From assembly GCA_014904845.1 (NCBI GenBank), contig MU119262.1, positions 62,001 to 126,000 of the forward strand: a DNA stretch of 64,000 nucleotides. The letters run 5' to 3'. This DNA is from Acephala macrosclerotiorum (lineage: Eukaryota; Ascomycota; Leotiomycetes; Helotiales; Mollisiaceae). Both the position numbers and the translations under genes were made by a program. Position 1 is the stretch's first letter. Every line of letters begins with the position of its first letter. This document shows positions 1-10,415 of the stretch, one piece after another. Below the pieces are notes generated by a model. It made no database searches, was not told where the DNA came from, and was given only the letters and a program-made list of their open reading frames with translations.

Positions 1-934
1 TTTCTGGGAAATGAAGAGTGGATTTTTAGCTTGCCGAGCCTCAAATTGCGCCCCTTGCTGCTCTCATTCTTGGCAGATCCAGTCGCAAATGAGAGCACCC
101 AATTAGAGGCCCTCCTCAGCTGTCTGTGCTCTCACCTATTTTTTTGCATAAAAGTCTGGACATGCTTTCTTAGGGCAAAAAGGCTCATAGAATTTGGCCA
201 TAATGAGGACATTTTCACGTACAGATTTCTTCACGTGGAGGGATTCATCTTCTTCTGCTACGATTGGAAATATACTACTGCTTTATATAGGAAGACATGA
301 GACTTTCCCAAGCTTCGTAATCTTATACTAAAGAGCATCAATCTACAGTACATCAGTTCTTCGCGACCGTTCCTAGGACCGACCTTGAGAATCTACATAC
401 CTTGAGGCCGCATGGCGACACATGAGAGTCTAAACGACCCTGGGGATGTCCGTGCACTTCTCGCACCATTCTTTGAACACTTCAAGAATCTCAAAAAGCT
501 TTCTATCTCATCAGCAATGGCAAGAATTTTTGTCTCCAATCTTCATCTGCGGTATTGGTAGCAGTCTCCACAAGTTGCATTTGGAGGACCTCGCTGAGGT
601 TGCGAGAAGCCTCTCCTGCAAGAACCTTGATCGTATTCGAATTCGTTACACCGAATTGAGCTCAATCAATATTGACTTTCCGACAAATGCACAAGAAGTA
701 AGTTACTATTTTAGCCTTAATTGCCATTTTTATCTTCACTTGGCTGCTGGATATCGATGGTACGTCTACTGACTCATTGCGAAACATTAGCAACAGAAGT
801 TTCTGGAAATACTAGGCCGCTTTGAATTAGTTTAGGTCATCGGTGTCAACACTGAAGACAACTTTGAGATCATTGATCTTGATGCCGGTGAGGTTGACGA
901 TGGAAAGGCGCGAACCATCCTTGAAAACGGCTAA
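1..934 (+). pseudogene. Leucine-rich-repeat (F-box-like) gene remnant, 3' part
   Basis: A decayed gene entering from the left edge. Short stretches in changing frames read like the leucine-rich region of fungal F-box/LRR proteins: LPSLKLRPLLLSF near 31, LRNLILKSINLQ near 312 and FFEHFKNLKKLSIS near 470, then HKLHLEDLAEVARSL near 570. A normal intron fits 698-790 (GTAAGT to TTAG). The last exon reads QQKFLEILGRFELV, then TAG, then continues in the same frame for 32 residues to a TAA at 932-934. The TAG replaces what is probably CAG. The frame also breaks between about 400 and 560. No F-box is visible; it would lie upstream of the window. The family call rests on repeat pattern only, so the exact function is unknown. 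Confidence 0.5.
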
Positions 935-1347
935 GCACGGGAAACCCCTGATTAGAAGTTGAGTCAATACATACTAGTTCTAAGAATAGCGCAGGGTGTT
1001 GGAGGGCTGGGACTAAAGCAGCGGTCTTGAAGTTCGTTTTCCTGCAGAGCGATTGGCAAACTAAAGGAGAATATAAGACGCATGGTCTGGTTTTGGTAGG
1101 GAATATATAGAAGGTAGCGAAACTGTTCAATAAATCTCGATTCTTTTTCCTTTGGCCTAGGCAGCTTGATATCCTAAGTCAAGTTGGAGTGGCTATGAGA
1201 TCTGAGACATTGGCCCCTCTTCATATTCGCTTAACGGTATGGGTAACCTTCGGCTCTACAACATCCACCACTCCCTTTTTTAATTGATTTAATGCATACA
1301 TCCCCGTTGTGGCTTCGATTTTCGGAGTTCATGATGCTCTCTTATGA
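935..1347. other. Intergenic, no gene seen
   Basis: This stretch lies between a plus-strand relic and the 3' end of the MATE gene. I see no coding pattern, repeat or RNA gene in it. Confidence 0.5.
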
Positions 1348-2932
1348 TTAGTCAGATAGGTGACCATGATCTTGCTGCGAGACGATTTCAGCCTCCTTCT
1401 CGAAGTCCACCCAAAGCACAAACAAGGTCTGTACCACCACTAAAACTGCACTACCAGTTACAAGACCTCCCCAAAGCCCAAACAGACCCATATCCAACTT
1501 GAAACAGAAATACCAAGCAGTACTCATACCGACGCCGTAGTAGGCTACAATGTTGCTGTACAATACGAAGTGCACTTTTCCTGCCCCTCGTAGGATTCCA
1601 CAGGCGCCGTTGTTAGACAAGTCTAAGACTTGGAAAAGCGCTATGATAGGTAGAACCTGAGCTGTCAGCCGCACCACGGGTTCGTCGTCTGAAAAGAGGT
1701 AGCCGAAGGAGTTTCGGACGAGCATGACGAGGATGAATTCGAAGATTCCAATTATCAGGGAAAGTATATATGGCATACGAAGGGCAAATTTGAGACCCTT
1801 AATATTTGCTGCGCCCAAAAGGTTGCCTATGCGATGACTTGACGCGACGCTGATGCCCAGCGGTATTGTGTAGAGGATCATGTCAGACGCCATGATAATC
1901 TATAAGAGGTTAGCTTGTTCTACATGGGTTTTGGTATGATGCATATACTCCCTGAGCTCCTATGGCAACTTGGTCGAGTCGAGCAGCCATCATGGCAAGG
2001 ATCTCGAAACTGTGGGATGTTAACACACGTGATTCGGGATAGAGGCTGGGGATGACGTGCCTAAAGCTCTCAGCAGCCTGCGTGAAGATGCCAGTGATTG
2101 CAAGATTTGCAAAACGCTTCCAGTCCCTCAACTTTCCTCTACTAAATCCAACCCAGCAAGGTACAGTGTCCGGAATACTCGAGGTATACGCCAACAAAAG
2201 CAATAACGTACTTGAGTGGTAAGCTGTGTGTGCGAGAGGAGCACCAAGATATCCCAAATGAAATACTTGGACGAAAAGAACATTAGCCACCAGGCCGATG
2301 GCAGCTGCCACCGCAATAGCATAGCTAGTGGGAAAGCTGTGTCCTTGCACCTGGAGAAATTTCTTCAAACACTCCGCCACAACTTGCAATAGACCGCCTG
2401 GGATCAGAACTTTAAGAAACATCCCGGTCGCTGTTGCAAAATCTTCCTCCTGCCCCAGTACAACGAATAGGCGTCCAGAAAACCACCAGAGAGGTACTAT
2501 GACCAGGGTGTAGAACGTAGCAAGCACCAAGACCCCGCGCTGGAGGTAATTTCGCAGCACAAATGCTCTCTCTTCAGGCTTCACGGATGTGATGGCTTGG
2601 GAGCACAATGTATCCAACGCTGTTGCTCCGCCTAATGCAATCATCGATCCAGTACTTGATGCAAACATGTAGCCATATGAAGTGACACCTAACTCAAACG
2701 TTCCTAGCCCACCCACAATCAAGATGCTGGATGCCTGGACGAAATTCTGAAGAGCAAACGACGACGCGATGGCGAATGAGGCACGAAGGAGTAATAGCAA
2801 CTCAGATCCATATTGAGGCTCTTCCGAAGGGTCGAGTGCAAGCGCATTTGCTTCATCCAACAGAGGATCGCCCAGAAGTGGGGTTCTTTCCATCATTCGA
2901 GAATTCGTGGGCGTCGCAGGTGAGGATGACAT
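1348..2932 (-). CDS. MATE family efflux transporter
   Basis: Multidrug and toxin extrusion protein, predicted to export organic cations or metabolites across the plasma or vacuolar membrane in exchange for protons. About 494 residues in three exons: 2932-2061, 2009-1949 and 1899-1348. The second intron (1900-1948, 49 bp, GTATAT to TATAG) is clear. The first (2010-2060, 51 bp) is open in frame but has a GC donor, a GTTAAC branch-like site and a CACAG acceptor. Removing it turns a poorly matching insert into ESFSFEILAMMAARL, which fits the EWWxFEI region of the family. Seen: an acidic N-terminal tail with ERTPLLGD, many hydrophobic helices, and SSHRIGNLLGA of the second MatE half. Its start lies 484 bp from the divergent oxygenase gene. 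The stop codon is at 1348-1350. Confidence 0.9.
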
Positions 2933-3416
2933 TGTCTAATTATCTGAGAATAGAAAGTTAATCCTGAGATAATTTTAAATAGCCTCCGGGATAAATATAA
3001 ATATCAGCGAATAAGAGAAGTGTTTGTGTGCAGCGACTCGAGATCCGAGAATTCCTACTCTCACTCTGAAGCCGCCTCGGTTAATTAGCCGAGAAGTGAT
3101 AGGACGGATAACCATAAGTGGGGGAAATGCGGTAGTGTTGGACCTCATGCAGCATACGACCAGATAAGAGCTCGGTACGGGTGGAATCATGCCAATCAAA
3201 CAGTAGTGTCTATCACTTCTCTGGTCGTCATTCGACTCGGTCTCGCCTGTTCTTTTCGGCTCGTGACACTTGGCGACCTCCTTCGTTGATATCTTATACT
3301 AAAGCTTCTCAACGACGAGAAAAGACGAGAACTCATTTTGGAAGGAAAAATCCATCCACAAAAGTTTCTCGTCATCTCGAGCAACACACGCTGATCACAA
3401 CCACCTTCATCCAAAA
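2933..3416. promoter_or_regulatory. Divergent promoter region between MATE and oxygenase genes
   Basis: A 484 bp spacer between two divergently transcribed start codons; it must hold both promoters. No specific operator could be identified. Pyrimidine- and CA-rich DNA just before the oxygenase start (CACAACCACCTTCATCC) is typical of fungal 5' leaders. Confidence 0.5.
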
Positions 3417-4352
3417 ATGCCGTTCCCCATCATAGACATTTCCAACATCGATGATCCAAAATATCAACTCACGATAGCCCAACAAATCACGGATGCCTGT
3501 AAGCAATGGGGCTTCCTTCTCATCAAGGGACATCCAATTCCTCCAGATGACATTCAAGAAATGTTTGCCTTCGGCAAGGAGTTCTTCTCACTCCCAGAGG
3601 ACGAAAAAGCCCCTTGGCCAATCAACGAGAGCCAAATCGGCTACATTGGTTCCTTCAAAGACAGAAACAAAGACGATAAGATGTCGATGTGGTTTGGAGG
3701 TCTTCCTGGTACTCTCGAGAGTGACCCTTCAGCTGCTCCGCCATTCTGGCGAAACAAAGCTCAGAAGATCGAGGCCTTCAAACACGAATGCCACGCCTTG
3801 GTCTTGAAGCTACTCGTCTGCTTTGGAATCGCCATGAATCTTCCCGATTGTGAATTCTTTGCCAAGGCGCATAAGGAAAATACGGGAAAAGGCAACAGTT
3901 TGAGAATGCTTATGTATCCTGCACGAAGCGAGAAGCCGCAGGATGTCGGGTCGAGGATGGCGCAACACACAGACTCGGGATCCGTGACCCTTCTCTTCCA
4001 GCAAGCAGCCGGTCTTGAAGTTCTGGCGCCAAGTGGAGAATGGGCGAGGGCTCCTTGCGAGAAAGGTTGTATTTTGATCAATCTTGGGGATGCACTTTCA
4101 TTTTGGTCAGGAAATCAGTTGAAGGCTACACTGCATAGAGTTACGTTTGATGGACTGCCGCATGACAAGGAACGTCAGTCAATGGCTTATTTTGGAGCTG
4201 CTCATCCCGATACTGTGCTTCGGCCATTGTTGTCGGGTGTGGAGATGGGAGAGTATCATTCCAATGGGATGTCACTTGAGCCGGGAATCACTGTTGGGGA
4301 GCTGAACAATAGGATCATGACTAGCATTTATGGTCCAGCGTTGAAGGTGTGA
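3417..4352 (+). CDS. 2-oxoglutarate/Fe(II)-dependent oxygenase (isopenicillin N synthase-like)
   Basis: Single-exon gene, 311 residues, a normal length for the family. Such enzymes couple 2-oxoglutarate decarboxylation to hydroxylation, desaturation or ring formation of small molecules in the cytosol. Residues 1-100 form the non-haem dioxygenase N-terminal region (start MPFPIIDISNID, then WGFLLIKGHPIP). The C-terminal jelly roll has the iron ligands HTDSG (about H183, D185) and LHRVTFD (about H240), and ERQSMAYF with the arginine that binds 2-oxoglutarate. All catalytic residues are present, so it should be active. The substrate cannot be read from sequence. It is divergent from the MATE exporter and close to a dead MFS gene and a deaminase, so a small catabolic or secondary-metabolite group is possible but unproven. 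Confidence 0.92.
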   Translation: MPFPIIDISNIDDPKYQLTIAQQITDACKQWGFLLIKGHPIPPDDIQEMFAFGKEFFSLPEDEKAPWPINESQIGYIGSFKDRNKDDKMSMWFGGLPGTLESDPSAAPPFWRNKAQKIEAFKHECHALVLKLLVCFGIAMNLPDCEFFAKAHKENTGKGNSLRMLMYPARSEKPQDVGSRMAQHTDSGSVTLLFQQAAGLEVLAPSGEWARAPCEKGCILINLGDALSFWSGNQLKATLHRVTFDGLPHDKERQSMAYFGAAHPDTVLRPLLSGVEMGEYHSNGMSLEPGITVGELNNRIMTSIYGPALKV

Positions 4353-4517
4353 AGATAGTACGCGCAGGCTCTGATTGGGTGTATCGAACATGCCTCTCTT
4401 CCAGACTTGCCTCGATATCCTTGACAAGTTACAGGATTCAATACGCCACAATGGACATTCCTCAGTACCTTTTTCCTTCACCAACCCTCAGCACGTGAAA
4501 ATAGTTTCCTCTATCTG

Positions 4518-6147
4518 CGAACAAAAGTAAAAATGGAAGCATCGGATGCATTTCCGGATCTCTATCCTTGTCGAGCGGGTTGTACCTCGGCATACGCAGC
4601 ATATCGATCCTTGCACAAGATCCTTAACTTCTTGCCCCAGATGACCATTGGCAAACACATCAGCACGAAAAGGCGGTGCTACACAGCCCAACAGAACGAA
4701 AGTGTTGTACATTCCCATCCCAGCTATCCAAGGGCTGATTGCGAAGACGATCGCCGCAGCTATATCGTTGCGGACGAAACAGACACCAAGGCATCTCCGA
4801 GAATCTTTACCTTTACCAAGGAGAATCCATAAAGAAAGAGACTGACAGGTCTAATCAACATAGGGGAAATGGCAAGATACAAGTGAAACTCTGGCTCGTA
4901 AACACCATCATTTCGCTTCGACAGCCAGATAATTGCCCAATCACTCGACAGACCTGAGTATGGAGCAGCAACAACAGCACCGATGAATGGTGCCAGGTTG
5001 AGCAATTCAGTTCCGCTCGTCGAAAATTCATATGGGTCCGAGGAGAAGAAGTCTGATTCTGTGGTAACGACAACCGAAATCCATGAGAGGAATGCTCTGT
5101 ATTGAAGAGAATGCAAGCGACGCCGGGGATTGAAAGCATGAGCAGCGGGTTGCAGAAGTGGCGGAGGAAGCCTTTGAATGTCCTAGGCGTCTTGGTGATC
5201 AGGCCCAGGCGTTGCCGATATGCCTTCCGTGGGATCGATGAGTCGAGTTCTCTCGTCAAAGGCGCTGAGATATCATGCTCAGCTGGATGCTTCTCGCTTT
5301 TCTGCCTTCATCTGTGTGAACTTCGGACACTGCTGCCTCATCATCCTTGGTTGTAATCATGCATTTTTTTTTCCTCATAGAAGAAGAGGAAGAGGACTAT
5401 GACAATCCCGAAGAAAATGGTGGGTCGCCAATAGATCCATGGCCGTCATTGTGATTGAGCAGAATAGCCGGCTGCGACCGGAGCAAAATATACTCCGATA
5501 TTGACGAAGATCAAGTAAATGGCATTCATGGTGCCTATTTGGTGAAGGAAGAAAAGATCATTGATTTAGTTAAATCTTAGTGCTTGTACGGAATATTCTT
5601 TTTGTGGAAAGATATTGACCGTCATCTGAAAAATAGTGTCTGCCACAGCTCCAGCAAGGCCCATGGGCCATGACGAGATCGACTCCCATCATACTGCCAT
5701 ATGTTCGCAACCTCGCTTGCCAGATCGTAGCGAGGAATATCATGAATAAAGTGACAATGTATACCAGGCGTCTGCCATACTTTATTAAGAAAGGGATAAA
5801 CATTAGGCACCCAAAGCCAGTCCAGCACAGTTGCGACCGAATGTGTTGTTGAGTTGGTCATGGGTCATCCCTAGCTCCTCGATGTAGTCTTGAAACACAA
5901 TCACGGACCAACCAAGGAGTAATTTAGATCTTCAGAAGGCTGCGGATACAACACCAGTGTGCCGTCCTGTCCATGCTTAAGCTCTGATCGAGCTATGTTG
6001 TACTGTCAGCAACACTAAGGCGGGACATGCAAAGTCAGAGAACCCACAGTTCTCGAGAACGACAGTTCCAGGTTCCACGAGGATCACGGCGACAGCGGTT
6101 GTTCCTGCCTCGATATCTGCAGGAGTTTCCTCCATTGAACTCGGCAT
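4518..6147 (-). pseudogene. MFS transporter pseudogene (drug/polyamine-type, fungal HOL1-like)
   Basis: A major facilitator gene in pieces on the minus strand. From the probable start at 6147 one reads MPSSMEETPADIEAGTTAV, then after a likely intron LVLYPQPSEDLNYSL followed by a stop. Next come DYIEELGMTHDQLNN and FIPFLIKYGRRLVYIV in shifted frames, IYWRPTIFFGIVIVLFLFFY near 5400, SGLSSDWAIIWLSKRNDG near 4920 and GMGMYNTFVLLGCVA near 4700. These follow the normal order of the family (PQPSxDPxDPLNW, GRR loop, central linker, last helices). At least four frame breaks or stops make it non-functional. It sits tail-on between the oxygenase and the deaminase. Confidence 0.8.
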
Positions 6148-6686
6148 CTTCAAGAATTGATCTGAGCTTCACTTGTGTTTCTGAGCTTAACAGAGATTCT
6201 GGTGAAATTTTTTTTTTTGGCGTAAGAAATAGAGATCAGGAATAAAGTCCATCTTTGTCTTCGTCCTCATGGCTTTACCCTATGAAGCCCCAGCCATTTA
6301 TCTAGGGTGCAAAAGTCTTGGATCCATTTGAGGCAACAATTCGTTGTGCTCCGCCAGGGTCCAATCAGAACAGTCCGAAAGAGAGCTCCAGGCACTTGCT
6401 AACCTGCATTGGTGGACCGAGATAAACTTCTTTGGGATGCATCCTTCCTGTTAAGCTTCTGCTAAGAGTGGGAGCGGTCTCGTTTGTCGCGGCGCTAAGA
6501 TAAGGAGCCCCGCGCTGAAAATGACGGCGAACAGAGCCGAGCATCCCACCTTCAACGTCAACAGGGGAGCTCCAACCTCAATTCGATCTTGGAGCTTCAA
6601 TTGTTTGGATGTGCAATTGATGCAGGTATAGGCTCTTTCACTCGTCCACACTCTCAATTCATGACATAACGAGAAGTCATAACAAC
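6148..6686. other. Intergenic, upstream of the deaminase gene
   Basis: No coding sequence seen. It holds the promoters of the dead MFS gene (leftward) and the deaminase gene (rightward). A poly-T run lies near 6210. Confidence 0.45.
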
Positions 6687-8206
6687 ATGGGTTGTTTCCC
6701 TCGATTATTCAAGTCCCGGGCGAAGACTGACCTCGCTCCCCCACCTTACAGCGCTCTCGACAACAATTTCGCAGGTCAAGCAATAAAGGATAAAGCTGTC
6801 CACGGCAAACAGGTCTTTTTCGGTCGCATCGTACATAGCAAGAGTCTCAAGCACCTCGAAATATTCAAGCATGCAGCTCTAGGAGTCAACGAAGACGGTG
6901 TGATATGCTTCCTAGACAGTTCCGTGGAGTCTGCAACAGCAGCGTGCAAGAAGTACCCCGACTTCAAAAGTGCACATTGTACCACGCTGAAGCCTCTCGA
7001 ATTCCTCTTCCCTGGCATGATCGATACGCATATGCACGCCCCTCAATGGCCCAATATGGCGATTGGAATGGAAGGGAATCTGAAGGAGTGGGTGGAGGGG
7101 TACACAGATCCAATTGAGCATTCCTATAAAGACACGGATAAAGCGAGGAGGGTGTACGATGAAATGGTGCAGAAACTGCTTGAGAACGGAACTACGACTG
7201 CTGCATACAATTCCTCGCCACATTGGGAGGCCACAAACGTCCTTGCGGATATGTGCCTGAAGTACGGACAGCGAGCAATTGTCGGGAAATTGTGCATGGA
7301 TTGCAACTCTACACATGGGAATATTGAAGAGACTGAGCAGTCACTTGAGGACGAATGGAAATCAGTCGAGCATATCCGCAAGATCGACCCAGAAGAAAAG
7401 CTTGTATCTCCCTGTATTCAACCTCGAAATGGCGCTTTCGCAACCCCACCTCTCATGGCCGGTCTTGGAAAGATGAGCAACGGACAGCCAGGATCGAAGA
7501 AAATACATATCCAGGCACACATGTGCGAGACGCTGTACGATATCCGACAGATGAAGACTGTACATCCGGGTACTGAGTACTACTCGGAGATGTATGATAG
7601 CTATGGGTTTCTGCACGAGAAGACAATCCTTGCGCACTGCATCCATTTGTCTGACAGGGACATCGAGCTTCTTGCGGAACGGAAAGCGGGCGTCGCCCAC
7701 AACGGCAACAGCAACACGTGCCTCACAGTAAGCTGTACCTTCTTTCACATCTAGCACTTCTCAAATAATCTGAAACTTTGTAGGATGGTGAATGTCGTGT
7801 GCGCGAGCTACTGAATGTAGGCGTGAAGGTGGGCTTGGGGACAGACTGCTCAGCTGGATACGGTGTCTCAATCTTGGAATCGATGCGAGCAGCGAGTAAT
7901 GTTTCGAGACATCTCGTCATCCACAAAGATGATCCATCTCTCAAGCTAAACTTTGAAGAAATAGTGTATCTGGGTACTATGGGTGGAGCTCAGGTATGCG
8001 CGATGGGTGACAAGATTGGAAACTTCGAGACGGGAAAACTGTTTGATGCCTTGATTGTTGATGTTGGACAGAAGGATAATATCAATATTGCTGGCTGGGA
8101 GGGAGACGATCTCGCGCTGGTAAAGAAATGGGTGTTTATGGGTGACGATAGGTCTATCAGAAAAGTCTTCGTCAACGGGAACCTCGTTGCGGGCAAGGAC
8201 ATGTAG
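6687..8206 (+). CDS. Guanine deaminase-like amidohydrolase
   Basis: Metal-dependent hydrolase of the amidohydrolase superfamily, closest in layout to guanine deaminase, which turns guanine into xanthine. 487 residues from two exons joined over a 56 bp intron (7728-7783, GTAAGC to TTTGTAG). Metal and catalytic motifs are present: DTHMHAPQ, QAHMCET, AHCIHLSD, HNGNSNTCLT and GLGTDCSAGYG. The usual PRF pocket motif reads PRN instead, followed by GAF, so the base-binding site may differ. The N-terminus MGCFPRLFK has glycine 2 and cysteine 3, a pattern that can be lipidated (inference). Strong start context and full length suggest an intact gene. Alternatives are a deaminase for another purine or pterin. 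Confidence 0.85.
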
Positions 8207-9959
8207 GTCATTCCCTATAAAACAGATGTTGTCTCACAACGACTGCATGAGGAAAGCCACAAGTATATACGTGTGTCTTGGTTCCATATATCAAAATTGT
8301 TCAAGAGGTAGAGCGGTCTCCAACGCAGAGCCGATCGCGAAAAACAGGTCGCGAGTTACAAGCATTGACAGCGCTTATACCACCGAACAAAATTGCGACC
8401 GTGAGGTTCAGGGCCACCATTCAAAAATCTTATCACAACCTGGGGCGCTTGCCCAATTATCAGAGTGAAATTGAGTAGCCCTTGGCCACTCTGGGTAGTT
8501 TCTGTGAATTATAGACTTGCAGGATAAGGAATCGAAGCAATGAGGCGTAGGATTGATGGTTCCGTGTGTGTGAGGAGCTACTGAAATTTCAGCGCTCAAG
8601 CCACTCTCGAGCCACTGTATTGTCAGCCTCGCCAGTGTGCCAATCACTGAAACAGCGCTAGCAAAAGTAACGTCAACTTTTGAATGTTGCCTCCCGGGTT
8701 CGTTACCGTTAGCTCCTGATCTTGGTCTAGAATTTGAGTTGCATTGAGGGCAGCTGGTCGGGATGCTTCCCGGGAACGAGAGGTTTGGAATAATAATCCG
8801 TAGGTCCAATCTAAGAGGCGCGGATGGAATCTGGGCTGGCAGGAAGCGTGTGAGAGGCGTAGACTCACTTTCAAAGTTACAAGCATACATATTTAATCCA
8901 TTTTCTTAGCCTCGGAGTGTAGTCTCTCATTCCGTGTCAGTCTCAACCTTCCCCGCACATCGTTTGCGCGTTGGTTCCTAGATTACCGCATTGGGATTGA
9001 TAGCCCAACTCTTCCGCTTCTCGTTGCGGTTGGGCTACCTGGATTTCATTCGGGTGTCATGCTAATGAATCGACAGCGAAATGGAGTGGACATTGAAACG
9101 TTATGAAGTCTACGAAGTTTCGACTTTTCCATTGCGTTTGTTGCTTATTGCAGTATCTGGAAGTCAGCACGCAGAAGTGTAATTACTCCTCTCAATCTCT
9201 CAAAATTCGAACGACTGAATTAGTAGGGATCACGAACTGGCACACCTCGTCAACGCGGTTTGTATTTCGAGTTGCTTCCGAGTGAAAATCTTTAGCATCT
9301 CAAGTGAATCAAGGCCTGGGAATGGAAAAGGTCGGCCTGAGCGACGTGATCGCTTTCGTCCATCTCATTCTTTGGCTCGATATCACCTGACATCTTGACT
9401 TGCTCGCTATAGCACCGTGTCACTGAAGGAACTAAAGCAAGCAGAGCCGAAAAGAAGCAGGGGGGTCGGGGGGTTTTATATATTTTACTACGTCTACCAC
9501 TGGGCTGGGAGATGAAGATCCGAGGATATCAAATCCAAGAATTCAGCCATGTCATTGGTGCATGTACTTCCCCTCGTATAATCGCGTTCCTTGAAAACGG
9601 GCCGATCTCTTTCGCCATGTTGGATAAAAGGAACATGTGTTTGCGCGCATCTCGGGCTAATGCATTCTACTGTATCTTGCGATGGGGGCTTCTTTCCAAT
9701 GGTGAGCGGGTAATACGTGGATTAATTTCTCCAGGGCCGGTTCGGGTCAATAACAGCCAAACGACACAGTGTGGGGAAATCTGGGGGCCCCTGGGCAGGC
9801 TGGGGGGGTGGCGTTGGCCGCGCCCAGGATCTCCGCATGCGCGCCAATCAATGCCAATAATCACTACTTATCTATCACCAATGGCGCTCGGGTAAAAAAC
9901 AAGCTTGCAACGTTCTATGGCCGTACTAATCCTTGTATTAGTCTATACTAATATTGGGA
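8207..9959. other. Intergenic, no supported gene
   Basis: A long gap downstream of the deaminase. A 160-codon minus-strand frame at 8408-8890 has no family pattern. A weak tRNA-like stretch lies near 8300-8365 but cannot fold fully. G-runs near 9460 and 9790 are low-complexity DNA. Confidence 0.4.
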
Positions 9960-10140
9960 TTTACATTTGCGAAGTAATAATTTTTTTTTAAATTTTAATA
10001 TTTATAATATATAATTAAAATTACTAAAAAAAATTATATATTTTATATATAATATTTAAATTAAATTTTTTAAAAAAAATTAATATAAATATTAAATTTT
10101 TTTTTTTAATATTTTAAAACTTTAATTAATTGATTTTTAA
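9960..10140. repeat. AT-rich island
   Basis: About 180 bp made almost only of A and T, unlike the flanks. Such islands in ascomycete genomes are usually repeat copies eroded by RIP. No element can be recognised any more. Confidence 0.6.
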
Positions 10141-10415
10141 AGAAGTAGATTGAAAAGGAAAAGCACGTGATTGTATCCTAATTAGCTCGCTTATAATTCT
10201 ATGGTTGACGCTAAAATATTAAAGAGGCGCTAATAGTTGCCCCTTCAATCGTACCCTTTGTAGGCATGGGGTCCCCGCTCCCGCGGCTCGACGAAAGTGG
10301 GACAGTACGAAAAGCATAAAAGGTAGCAGCCTTCCGTCACGGTCGTTTCTGTTTCTCTCTAATTGTCCTCTTCTCCCATAATACACGTTATTCATCCAGG
10401 CAAACACCAGCCAAC

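Noticed and set aside
2160..2290. A further intron in the MATE gene at a GTACGT donor near 2208
   Set aside because: The unspliced sequence aligns with the family helix and loop here, and no fitting acceptor was seen.
8299..8365. tRNA-like stretch (GAGGTAGAGCGGTCTC followed by AGGTCGCGAGTTACAAG)
   Set aside because: It recalls the D and T arms, but the T loop lacks the GTTCGA core, and I find no matching acceptor stem. At most an eroded tRNA-derived fragment.
8408..8890. 160-codon open frame on the minus strand
   Set aside because: No domain, odd composition, no splice or start logic. Likely chance.
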